Shown here piece after piece: positions 55,022-64,000 of a DNA stretch of 64,000 nucleotides (the first letter of the stretch is position 1; each line of letters begins with the position of its first letter). The notes under the pieces are model-generated. The model was not told the DNA's origin. It made no database searches and saw nothing but the letters and a program-made list of their open reading frames with translations. Location of the stretch: positions 25,461,045 to 25,525,044 of the forward strand of contig OW203990.1 of NCBI GenBank assembly GCA_934047225.1, in the 5' to 3' direction. The DNA comes from Ypsolopha sequella. Its lineage: Eukaryota > Arthropoda > Insecta > Lepidoptera > Ypsolophidae. A program made the position numbers and the translations under genes.

Positions 55022-56100
55022 TACGGAAGGTTACTTTTGTTTTGCATTTTCTAATGGGTTCTCTAAGTGGGTTCAAGTATCTAAGTGGGTTAAAGACAGA
55101 TAACATATACGAATACGATGCAGAGAGCATCGGAAATTATTTGCGATGCTTGTCAAAGTCATTCGAAGTGGTCGTTTATAACTCTTTGCAACCCGTTGCA
55201 CATTTCATCGCTGCGCGAAATTTAGTTTGCCGAATGTATTCCTGAGAAAATCGTTTTGAAAGTCTCAAGACCGAGGAATCCTGTTTCGATATTTTATGCG
55301 GAAACTAAAGCTTAAGCTCGGGTGAAATGATATGCAAATTGCTCTTAGTTTAACCGCATGATCTTATCCCTTTTCCGGGATGTAAAGTCTTACTGATCGA
55401 TACGAGGCAAGTAGCTTCAGTGAACGCCACGAAAGTTTCAAGGCATTTTATTGTGCCGTTGCTTCAAAGAAAAACCGCGCAAGTGCGAGTCGGACTCACG
55501 CACAAAGAGTTCCGTACTACCACACAATACGGGTACGGAATCCCAAAAATAATTTGGTAAATATTAACCGTACAGAAATCAAAGCAAAATGAAGGCGACA
55601 AAAACAAGGCGCTAGTATGACAATTAATTCGGAGTGTCAAAAATGTGTATGAAATGAGCGTTTTTCTCGTTGTTTTTTTTTCTTAGTTCTTAGCTTTCCT
55701 CCAGATGGCGCTGTCCATGTCACCATAGATAAAATATGTTCCGTAGCAATCAATGTCAAAGTGGTTTTTAGTTTGTTTGGAATCTGTGCAAATTTTGTCT
55801 TGGTTTCTCTTGCTAAAGTTTACAACAGTGCCATCTAGGAGTCTTTTTTAACACTAAATTTGACACAAGGAAAAACGCTCATTGATTATGTAAAGTGCAA
55901 TAATTTTTTTCGCGTAGAGTAAGAAGCCTGATTATTTTACAGCACCATGGGTCCGTAATCTTCTGTAGGAGGTATCAGTTTCAACTTGATATCTCATACG
56001 AGATCCGAGTCGTGACAGACCCTAACCCTTGTTCCGTTTTCTCATTTTGAAGTACGGAACCTTAAAGAACACAATAAAACATGTGCTTTTATATTACATT
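55022..56100. other. Unassigned DNA with fragments of the GGAACCCTAAAAA repeat
   Basis: AAACCGCGCAAGTGCGAGTC near 55474 and ACGGAACC pieces near 55535 and 56050 belong to the repeat seen at 22041. 55825-55880 matches 47215-47275. Confidence 0.45.
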
Positions 56101-56119
56101 CTATATCAATGTCTATTTA

Positions 56120-56190
56120 TTTTAATTAAGACTCAACTGATGCCGGGTCCAGATCGGACCCGAAATATATCTTGAGATTACTTCATATTT
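56120..56190 (+). ncRNA. Hammerhead-ribozyme-like motif D
   Basis: Plus strand: stem I CUCAA (56132-56136), CUGAUG (56137-56142), then CC where A is expected, stem II GGGUCC/GGACCC (6 bp, 5-base loop), GAAA (56162-56165), AUAUAU stem III, C17 at 56171, and the stem I partner UUGAG (56172-56176). Stems I and II differ in sequence from motifs A-C but pair perfectly. Loss of the core A probably lowers or abolishes cleavage. Confidence 0.6.
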
Positions 56191-56301
56191 GAATTATCCT
56201 ATTTATCAGTATAATAATATTTTTAAAAAACAAAAAACAATAAAACATTGAAATATTCTACTTGAAATTTGTTTTGATCTTTTCTAGTTTATTTAGCACA
56301 C

Positions 56302-56890
56302 TTAAGGTGATATACCGTGCTAGCAAAGGTCCTCGTTACTCCAGGCAGAAAGACCCGCAGTGCGAAAGGGACGGAATCGGGGAAAATTGTCAAAAAGTCG
56401 GTTTTAAATTAATTCAAAATTAACTAAAATAGCTACAAAAAATTCCATAACCAGTAATTTAGGTGTAGTTGAAACCCACCTAAATAAATATTTTTCAAGT
56501 CTGTATGCTATCCTAATTTGTCAGATTATCAAATAAAGTGTAAATTTAGACCCGCGGGTCTACCGCGTAATTCTCATTTTCATCAACATCAACTTGAGAT
56601 TGAAATTTGACGTGCGTGCGACCACACCCGCATAACATGCCATCTCTTTTGCACGCGTTGAATTTCGCATGCATTTGCTTGAAGTTGATACAAATGAGAA
56701 TTACGCGATAGAGCCCCTGATTTCAATAAGTATTTCTATCGAATGAAATTCCTCTTATCGCGTTTCTGATAGACTAAAATCTAGTAAAAGGTCCCAAAAT
56801 TGTTATACTAATTTATTTTACTTGGAACTTCATTAAAAGAGCAGATAAATAACTTCAAAAAGTGTCAATTTTCACGGTATAGCCCCTTAA
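56302..56890 (-). mobile_element. MITE subfamily G' with nested MITE
   Basis: TTAAGGTGATATACC at one end and GCCCCTTAA at the other. Reverse-strand relative of 13781-14094, interrupted by the family-M element at 56552-56716. Confidence 0.8.
56552..56716. mobile_element. MITE family M, nested copy
   Basis: GGGTCTACCGCGTAATTCTC to GAGAATTACGCGATAGAGCC, arms including TTTTCATCAACATCAACTT. Related to 35600-35756. Confidence 0.8.
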
Positions 56891-57261
56891 TAATGTTTGG
56901 AGTATCCAAAGCGATGGGTTCGCTATAAATCGTATAATTTAAGTTGAAAGATTCATTTCATACCCTTAAAAAACAACAATGATCATTTACCGCAACGCGC
57001 TCACATCCGGAAAGTTTCATAACTTTGTAGCTTTTAACATTCTTTTTATTTTATCTGTTGAACCGGAGCGCTTTACACTTTGTTTACAGACTTATTTTCT
57101 GAATGAACGATGACAAATATCTTCAAGGAACGAGAAAACTTTATAAAACGATTTACAGCTGTCGATGTGAGATTGGTTTTTGTCAAAGATTGGTAGGAAA
57201 TGGATGGTTAAATTTTGGCATTGCTTGAATATTTACTTTGTTGAATTTAGACATATCGTCA
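56891..57261. other. Unassigned DNA
   Basis: No gene or repeat recognised. Confidence 0.4.
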
Positions 57262-57585
57262 TGACATATTACCCCAGAAGTGTTTCCGAGTTTGAGCTGT
57301 CACTGAAACTCATACACACTTATTTCACCGACGATTTTTACGTCTCAACGTGATAGGGCGTCCCTGTACGTCGGGCGCAAAATACGCTTTTTATGGCATG
57401 CAGGTTTACCGCACAGATTTTTTCTTCACTATTCAGCAAGTAATAAATAAACATTAACTATGCACATAAATTCTGAAAAACTCATTGGTTCATGCTCAGG
57501 TTCATTGCATTGGTTCAGGATCTGATCCGGTCTCAAGATTGAGAGTTTCGGATCCTACCGACTAAGCTGCCACTGTCTTAAATTT
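57262..57585 (-). mobile_element. SINE family A, copy 6
   Basis: Reverse-strand copy with the tail first (complement of GTCATGACGATATG) and a damaged tRNA-like head at 57520-57575. Confidence 0.7.
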
Positions 57586-57714
57586 CTTGTTGAACTGCTT
57601 CTTTGAAGAATATTTATTAAAAGGCACTTAAATAACTAATAAACTAAATTATAAATAATACAAAGAAAATAAAAAATAGCCTGAATTAAATAAAAAATAT
57701 TATTTAGATCGCTG

Positions 57715-57805
57715 CCGCAGGGGAGGGTCCCCAGCAGGCTGGTGGCGTTACCCCGTTGGATTGCGAGGCTAATCCGCTGTCCGAGGTAGGCCCCAGCCCT
57801 ACCAG
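57715..57805 (+). pseudogene. GC-rich LINE-like fragment
   Basis: CGCTGCCGCAGGGGAGGGTC ... AGGTAGGCCCCAGCC is a short GC-rich segment sharply bounded by AT-rich DNA. It resembles coding DNA of a LINE, but it is too short to name. Confidence 0.3.
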
Positions 57806-58439
57806 AAGCTTTTTTTGAATTTATGCAAATAATAACTCAAATTTAACATATGACGTAGGGTAGTGAATTGACTTGGCTAGAATCTGTCTATAAAAATATT
57901 TATAGGTTTTTAAAGATTTTTTTTTTTGTGATTATGCCATACCCGATTTTATTTGTTTCATTTACAACAAGTAAATTAAAAAAAGTACGGAAAGTCGGAT
58001 CGTCCAATTTGTTTTATGCGTGGAAAGGCAGTCGGTTATGAAAAAGTTGGTGTAATGCGTAGTTGGTATTTTGCTTAAATCCAAGTTGGTGTAATGCACC
58101 ACGCATTTTGCGTAAGTGGTATTTTGCGAGTCAGGCGTTTTGCGTAAGTGGTTTAATGCGTCGAAAGGCCCTTGTCAGGTAAAGTTACTATCAGCTTTCA
58201 CTGGACAGACTGTATAAAAGACGTTTCTCATTAATTAATTGATTATGAATTCTCAATCAAATCCATGTTGTAGCTTATGTATCTAAAATGCTTAATTCAG
58301 AATTTTTTGCTGTAAAATTAAATATGTGTATGGTAAAAAGTGATATTAGCAGTTGGAACAGGGGCCCATAAGCTGTCCCTAATCTACGTCCATGTAAATT
58401 TAAGCTGCTTATATTCTACAAAAAGTAAGTACAAAATTT
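57806..58439. other. Unassigned DNA with a GCGTAAGTGGT motif repeat
   Basis: Between 58055 and 58165 the phrase TTTTGCGTAAGTGGT and variants occur several times. Otherwise AT-rich. Confidence 0.4.
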
Positions 58440-58903
58440 CCTACCAGAAAATGGTACTTAGGAGATGTCCGCAGTAAGAGTCCTCGTACACGGAGTCCAA
58501 ATGTGTGCCGGTGTTGTGACACGTTGCTCACCTCCACGGAGAACCTAAACACAACCCACCTACACCTGGATGCATCCAAAACCCAGAAGATATGGTAACC
58601 GGACAATGTTCCGCACTTGTTGCAAACCGCATGTATGCAGGTTATGTCACACACACAGGAACCAAACTAAAAGTGGCCTTCTCGCCAAAATATTGTCAGA
58701 CCCTGACTCACTAATGTTTTTTATGATATCCACATCTATTTTCTGTGTTTTAATCTATTAATATACCAAATAATAAAATCGACCGCGATCTTTTTCTAAG
58801 TTAGTCCTTTCCGAGGCTTTTGTGACAGCTCCAAGTGTCCATAGACAAAATACCATAGACCACTATCGGATACGTTCAAAAACAATCATTTTATCCGAAA
58901 CAA

Positions 58904-59137
58904 TATGGTTAACTTTGATTATGTTTATTTTGCGAAATCCATCGCTATGAATACTCTTAATATTATTAGAGTGCATTACAAACTAGAAAATATCAATCAG
59001 AAACAAATCCAAAGACAAGAATTTGAAAAAGAAAAAATCATTTCTGGGGAATTTTTAAAATTCTTGTCTTTGGATTTGTTTCTCATTGATATTTTCTAGT
59101 TTGTAATGCACTCTAATAATATTTATGGTTAACTTTG
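58904..59137. mobile_element. SINE family C fold-back with 14-bp target duplication
   Basis: TATGGTTAACTTTG occurs at 58904-58917 and 59124-59137. Between them, the left arm is a minus-strand SINE with tail (AAATCCATCGCTATGAATAC), the centre is a short AT-rich loop near 59030-59050, and the right arm repeats the body in plus orientation but ends at CTCTAATAATATTT, lacking the tail. Arms of about 70 bp are near-perfect. Confidence 0.88.
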
Positions 59138-59152
59138 CCTATGAATGAAAAA

Positions 59153-59548
59153 GTTTTTTCAATGCATGTGCTCGTAAAGGCCCACTTTTTATGCATCAAA
59201 ACCGAACAGAAAGTCGATTATTTTGCCTTAGGGCTTTATTATTATTATTTTTTTTAATTTGTTTGCAATGGTTGGCTAACCTGCAGCCTTTCCTGTGTAC
59301 CATAAATGTCATACTTTTTTTTTCCACTGTTTAACGGCTCTGGATACAGTCCTTTTGAGCCAATTACAATTTAAAGTTCACAACATTATATTTGTTTTAT
59401 TTCCTCACACAATGCATTGAAAAACGTAGTATGATACACGGGCGTAAAAGCAATAAATTACTCGGTTACGTTTAAAACACTCGCTACGCTCGTGTTTTAA
59501 ATCGTCCTCGTAATTTATTCCTTTGCGCCCTTGTAGCATAAACTACTA
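59153..59548 (-). mobile_element. Hairpin-bearing repeat family H, copy 3
   Basis: Reverse-strand copy of 20339-20728. Confidence 0.85.
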
Positions 59549-59935
59549 TTTTTTGTACACAAAACTGAATTTCTGAGTAGAACTGGATGATGACAGCATT
59601 CTTACAACATTTTGTTCGTAACAATAATATAATAGAAAAAGCGCAAAGTTTTGTTGTCTCGTTGGCACTGTGTTCCGTTTTCTTAGCTCTTTGCGGGAAC
59701 TTTTAAAATAAAACAACGTTGCTTTCTTTTATTATCAAGGAAATTTTGGATGATATTTACGGCATCTGGCAGAATTTTTTGGTAGAGAAAATGGGAGAAC
59801 ACGTTTCAACATTTTTTGCTTGAAAAATTGAATAGACAGCTAATTCAACGTGACAATTTTATAAGAAGGGTTGAAAGGAAAAAGGAACCAGTAAAGGTTA
59901 TAGGGAAATCACGCGATTTTATTAAATGTCCGGAA
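59549..59935. other. Unassigned DNA
   Basis: No gene or repeat recognised. Confidence 0.4.
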
Positions 59936-60530
59936 AAAGTTAACATTATATCATTGCAGTACAGAAACGCAGAAAGAAAAGTAAATCTGGATGTGAGGAG
60001 CTCTGAGCCGGGATTCAAATATAGGCATTTCTTACAGGGGGACCGCTTACAGGGGGACCGCCAACAGTGTTGAAATCTTGGAAAGGCCTATGTCTGATGG
60101 ATGGATGTATTTTCGGCACTTAGGGAATTTTCTAACTAAACTCTGATTTTTCATTCCGTTCATGACAGTTCAAGGAAAGGGATGGACCTGTGCAAGTAAG
60201 CGAGATGAACTGTATCGTTTCTCCTTTACTAGCACAGCGCCATCCCTTTCCCTGAAATGTCAGAATTCTACGGAATGAAAAATCAGAGTTTAGCTAGTAA
60301 TTACCCAATTTATAATTCTACTCCCACTTTGACTCTTTAAGATATAAATTAACATTCTCTGACCGAGAGGTCCCGGGTTCAAATCCCGGTTCAGAGCTCC
60401 TCACATCCAGATTTACTTTTCTTTCTGCGTTTCTATACTGCAATGATATAATGTTAATTTATATCTCCTTGCGATGGATAAATCGCCAAGTGTTCAAACA
60501 TAGAAATTTATTTCTGTCATAGTTTTAGGA
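59936..60530 (+). mobile_element. SINE family B fold-back with nested MITE
   Basis: Left arm (59936-60020) on the minus strand without tail; right arm (about 60358-60530) on the plus strand with B box GGGTTCAAATCCCGG and full tail (CCTTGCGATGGATAAATCGC). Between the arms are a GATGGATGGATG LINE-type tail near 60095 and a palindromic MITE at 60120-60306. Confidence 0.75.
60120..60306. mobile_element. Palindromic MITE nested in the SINE fold-back
   Basis: Left TTAGGGAATTTTCTAACTAA and right complement of TTGGGTAATTACTAGCTAA; both arms contain ACTCTGATTTTTCATTCCGT and GGAAAGGGATGG. Confidence 0.8.
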
Positions 60531-60659
60531 AAAGTATTTCTTTTAAAATAACAAAAGGAACAAGAAAAAAATTAACATGGTCAAGCTCGGTAAACTTTCG
60601 TTCAGCAGTTAAGTTACCTTGATTCCTTTAGTCTAGAAAAATTAACTAAGTATATTTTG

Positions 60660-60900
60660 TAGTCGGATCAGCAGACAGTCATAGTTATTTCAACGGCAAA
60701 TGATGTTTTCCAAGACTTTAATGATCTTTCAGATTTTTTTGTCGATGATCGTGATACTTATGTCAAATCTGAAAGATGCATGACGTAGTAAAAATTCTTA
60801 ACTAAATAATTACACCAATTTTATTTGCTAAAAATATTCTGATTTAACATGCTCAACCGTGAACTGTTCCAACGCGAAAGTACGTTTGGCGAAAGCGACA
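60660..60900 (+). repeat. Dispersed repeat shared with 30030-30260
   Basis: Same ordered blocks as at 30030-30260, followed directly by a family-K element. Confidence 0.6.
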
Positions 60901-60917
60901 CTAAAAAAATTTTTTTT

Positions 60918-61401
60918 TTTAAGAGCTGTTTCGCAGCCGAATTTTTATTTATTTTTCAATGCATGTGCTCGTAAAGGCCCACTTTTTATGCATCAAAACC
61001 GAACAGAAAGTCGATTATTTTGCCCTAGGGCGCTATTATTATTATTTTTTTAAATTTATTTTCAATGGTTGGCTAACCTGTAGCTTTTCTTGTGTACCAT
61101 AAATGTCATACTTTTTTTCCACTGTTTAACGGCTCTGGATACAATCCTTTTGAGCCAATCATAATTGAAAATTCACAAGATTATATTTGTTTTCATTTCC
61201 TCACACTATGCATTGAAAAACGTAGTATGATACACGGGCGTAAAAGCAATAAATTACTCGGTTACGTTTAAAAAACTCGCTACGCTCGTGTTTTAAATCG
61301 TCCTCGTAATTTATTCCTTTTCGCCCTAGTAGCATAAACTACTATTATGATTAATTAGAAAAAGGCGGCTTTCTCACAATCCGGCTGCGAAACCGCCCTT
61401 A
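60918..61401. mobile_element. MITE family K interrupted by family H
   Basis: Left end TTAAGAGCTGTTTCGCAGCC (60918-60943) and right end GGCTGCGAAACCGCCCTTAA (to 61401), with the family-H copy at 60952-61344 between them. Confidence 0.8.
60952..61344 (-). mobile_element. Hairpin-bearing repeat family H, copy 4
   Basis: Reverse-strand copy inside the family-K element. Confidence 0.85.
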
Positions 61402-61403
61402 AT

Positions 61404-61582
61404 TGGCAAGTGTAGTTCTTCTCCATAGCAGCGTGCAGCCGTTCAGCTACGATCCGTGGTTAAGCAACATGACAACATGGTCAGTTCTTGGATGGTTGAC
61501 CATTAGAGGCATTTACATCTGGGTCCCTCCGTCTCTCGGAAAGCACGTACAAGCAGTCGGTCCCAGCTGATATCGAAAGATA
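61404..61582 (+). mobile_element. 5S-rRNA-derived SINE (SINE3-like)
   Basis: The segment 61441-61510 aligns by eye with the internal promoter half of insect 5S rRNA: GATCCGTGGTTAAGCAACAT, then GGTCAGTTCTTGGATGG and TTGACCATTAGAGG, corresponding to box A, the intermediate element and box C. It continues into CTCTCGGAAAGCACGTAC and AGTCGGTCCCAGCTG, a body seen in arthropod 5S-derived SINEs. It is too diverged for a working 5S gene. Confidence 0.75.
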
Positions 61583-61589
61583 ATCCATC

Positions 61590-61835
61590 CATCGATCCAT
61601 CAGCCCGTATTCCTCCACTGCTGGACATAGGCCTCCCCCATATTACGCCACTCTTGGCGGTCCTCAGTCATCCTCACCCAACCGCCACCCGCAACGTCCT
61701 TCAGATCGTCAGTCCAGCGGGCACGAGGGCGGCCTACGCTGCGCTTTGCTGTACGTGGTCTCCATTCCAATGCTTTACGGCCCCAACGGTTATCACGTCG
61801 GTGACAAATATGGCCAGAAAGATAATGGTCGTTTT
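61590..61835 (-). pseudogene. LINE 3' end with C-terminal coding fragment
   Basis: The minus strand reads LSGHICHRRDNRWGRKALEW, SVGRPRARWTDDLKDVAGGG and RQEWRNMGEAYVQQWRNTG then TGA, followed by a GATGGATCGATGGATGG tail. This is the C-terminus of an RTE/CR1-like endonuclease-reverse transcriptase ORF. It is 5' truncated but this piece is uninterrupted. Confidence 0.85.
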
Positions 61836-62400
61836 GATTTTTTATTTTATTTTTCTTATTATTAAGTTTAAAGTTACATATAATATATATATACACGTAT
61901 ATTTACAGGTATATTTTACTTAAAAGGAGACTCCAATCACTGTCTACGATATTGTATGTACAAGTTTTAAAATAAATAAATTGTATTTTTGTATTTGTAT
62001 TTGTTTAACCATGTCAGACGCCTATATGGTGATGGTGGTCTGAACAACTCTGACACCTCTAGATTTGCCTTAAACAACAAGAAGAAGACGATCACATTAT
62101 TCACTTCTACAAATAAAGTCTATCTGTCTGTATATTCGCTTGTAATTTGAGACCGAACAAACGAACAAACACTGAGACAGACGTAGCCAAAAGAGAAGAT
62201 TGTAAACTTAGCGAGCATCAATCATGACTGTACTCGTTTCATCGAATAGTGAGTCTGTAATCAAATCAGTATCGTATATAGAGGGTGTTTCACGCCCGTT
62301 GGGGTTTAATCAACGCCGATGACTGATGAGAGGTAGGGCTGCACCGGATCTTTGATAAAAATCATGCTGTGTTATTGTAAACTTAACATGCTATCATCAA
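61836..62400. other. Unassigned AT-rich DNA
   Basis: No gene or repeat recognised. Confidence 0.4.
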
Positions 62401-62670
62401 TATACAAGGTGACTTTTTGATCATCGTCCAAATTCATACTGGTGGCTTGGTAAGTGATCAGTATCATGGATCAATAACAATTTTGGTGAAATTCGTAAAA
62501 TGAAATTTCAACTCCCCATAGTGATTCACTCGGGACTGGAACTGAATTTCTATGGGAAGCCGAAATTTCATTTTACAAATTTCACAAAAATTGTTACTGA
62601 TCCAAGATACTGATCACTTATCAAGCCTCCAGTATGAATTTGGACGATGATCAAAAAGTCACCTTGTATA
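62401..62670. mobile_element. Palindromic MITE family P, complete
   Basis: TATACAAGGTGACTTTTTGA to the complement, arms of about 115 bp (both with CAAATTCATACTGG and AAATGAAATTTC). The right arm is the sequence next to which the BEL/Pao element inserted at 4773. Confidence 0.88.
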
Positions 62671-63331
62671 TCCTAAGTCTATGTTACCGACTGAATGACC
62701 CTGCTTACATAAGTAACAAAAAAATAAAATAAATGAAATAAAAAATATCTGCTATTATTAGTGCAACAATTTTGTTGAGAAAATTATAGAATAAAATTAA
62801 TCAATAAACAAAATACCCGTAATACAACGCAACCAGTCACAAAACAAGATTTTTATCCACTTGTAGTTTCAATATAAACAGTACAAAAATATTTCAAAGC
62901 CATATAAGGACTACCTCACCAATCTATTTACATGCAGATATCAAGCTCGGCAGACTAAAATGAGCTTTTGAGGAGGCAAAGATGGCGTCAAAATCGTACA
63001 CAGCTTCCCTTTGTAGCTTTTGGAAACAGCGTGAGTTGGCATATATTTGGAGTTGTAAATTGGGTAAATTGTCGTTGTACATCCAAAATAACTATGATTT
63101 AAGCAGCCAAAGTTTTCAAACTAAAGACTGTAATGAATTTTCGCGAAAGGTTTGTTGTCTATTGCTTTTGCTTACATAATGCATATTCACGAGTGTGTGT
63201 ATGAGACACAGAACTATAAGAAATCAGAATTAATTTATAAGACAATGTTTTTGACAACTGCGGCGAATTTTTCCAAAATTGTGAAAGTTACTTTTACTAA
63301 ATTAAGGTGCATATCACAAAAATGGTGCATA
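62671..63331. other. Unassigned DNA with a 65-codon frame
   Basis: A plus-strand frame at 62982-63179 begins in good context (AAGATGGCG) but has no recognisable domain or supporting splice sites. Confidence 0.3.
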
Positions 63332-63656
63332 CAACAAAGTTTGTATAGGAAATTTTCACTCTAGGGTAGACATTGGTATCGATTCGGCATAACACGTCTT
63401 AACTTATTTGCCAGGACTAACCTTATTTTAAGCGTCTTGTCTTTTTCTTTCTTTATCGAAAAGACAAGGACAGAACGCTTAAATTTAGTTTAGTCCTGTC
63501 AAATAAGTTAAGATGTGCTCCACCGAATTGGTACCATTGTCTACCCTGGCGTCACACATTTTTTTTTTCAAAGTGATATTTAAATTTTTTCATATTTTTT
63601 TCATTGTTGTTCTTGACCAATTCTTTGGCAAAAAGTTCTGTGCACTACACTTACCA
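63332..63656 (-). mobile_element. MITE family N, truncated copy with nested palindrome
   Basis: Reverse-strand copy of 43793-44052 from its centre (CACTCTAGGGTAGACATTG) to near its end (TTGGCAAAAAGTTCTGTGCA). At 63376-63540 an unrelated palindrome with ~45-bp arms (TCTTAACTTATTTGCCAGG and complement) interrupts the centre. Confidence 0.8.
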
Positions 63657-63896
63657 CATAACTTACTGATGAAAAATTCTGCCAAAGAAACATGACACCC
63701 TAATGCTGGACCCTAGGAACCCTCTGTAAATATTGCATGGGCAAATATAAGGAATATTATTTCTCGTAAAAGATAATAAAACAAACATTTTTAAATTCTC
63801 AGTAGTAAAAATTATTTTTATTTAATAAAAATAAGTTTGTAAAATATTTAAAATACGCCGTAGACATCGATGACTTAAACTTTTAAAATTAACACT
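63657..63896. other. AT-rich DNA, possible 3' UTR
   Basis: On the minus strand an ATTAAATAAA polyadenylation-like signal lies near 63815-63830, downstream of the putative terminal exon. Confidence 0.25.
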
Positions 63897-64000
63897 TTAA
63901 TCTTCCCATGGGAAAGCAGAGGACCTTGAGGAAGAATGGCTGATGGTTTTTAGAAAGGCTCTAATACCTTTCATGGGCCTAGTCAAGGGTCTGTACGATA
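63897..64000 (-). other. Possible 3'-terminal exon, cut by the window edge
   Basis: A minus-strand frame stays open from the window edge for 33 codons (YRPLTRPMKGIRAFLKTISH ... SSAFPWED) to a TAA at 63897-63899. A polyadenylation-like signal follows. No family recognised, and chance is a real alternative. Confidence 0.22.

Noticed and set aside
54723..55245. 135- and 141-codon frames on opposite strands
   Set aside because: The frames overlap family-G MITE sequence, and similar frames appear in other copies (17635-17994 and 45069-45347) with different breaks; they follow the repeat.
58409..58761. Cys/His-rich frames suggestive of a zinc finger or piggyBac tail
   Set aside because: Cysteine spacing does not match the piggyBac tail seen at 49998, and no TTAA-bounded ends are visible. 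The resemblance is too weak to call.
62320..62345. CTGATGAGAGG as a fifth hammerhead core
   Set aside because: No GAAA box, stem II partner or stem I partner at the right distance.
62982..63179. 65-codon frame starting in AAGATGGCG
   Set aside because: Good start context only; no domain, no splice evidence, and the sequence may be repeat-derived.

Overview
This window looks like repeat-saturated insect DNA, most likely from a moth or butterfly. The basis is AT-rich DNA packed with tRNA-derived SINEs, short inverted-repeat DNA transposons, LINE 3' ends and a BEL/Pao LTR retroelement. The host assignment is inference from the repeat types. No intact host gene was recognised in 64 kb. The gene-free, nested, satellite-bearing character would suit a W chromosome or pericentromeric block, but the sequence alone cannot show that.

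Left part (1-13.5 kb): a decayed LINE reverse transcriptase (500-1740), an exon-like minus-strand frame of unknown origin (2203-2502), a tRNA-derived SINE (4034-4375), then a complete 7.67-kb BEL/Pao element (4779-12446). That element has 221-bp LTRs differing at one base, a 5-bp TAAAG target duplication, a tRNA-Tyr-like primer binding site, and one open frame covering Gag, protease, reverse transcriptase, RNase H, part of integrase and a fusion-type envelope. The integrase catalytic core is missing in frame. A LINE C-terminal remnant follows.

Middle (13.5-33 kb): 34 near-identical copies of a 49-bp minisatellite (14686-16357); two of the four hammerhead-ribozyme-like motifs; several families of TIR elements nested in one another; a 1.45-kb array of an 8-bp unit (25203-26654) that creates long but meaningless open frames; LINE 3' ends; and SINEs.

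Right part (33-64 kb): a 1.5-kb element with ~180-bp TIRs; a SINE split by a 1.7-kb insertion that carries a broken hAT transposase; a perfect 56-bp palindrome centred on another hammerhead-like motif; a 3-kb hAT-like composite containing a piggyBac-type deletion derivative; head-to-head SINE fold-backs; a 5S-rRNA-derived SINE; and the fourth hammerhead-like motif.

Functionally the window is a community of transposons. Only the BEL/Pao element retains long intact coding capacity. Most others are non-autonomous and would depend on enzymes supplied from elsewhere.
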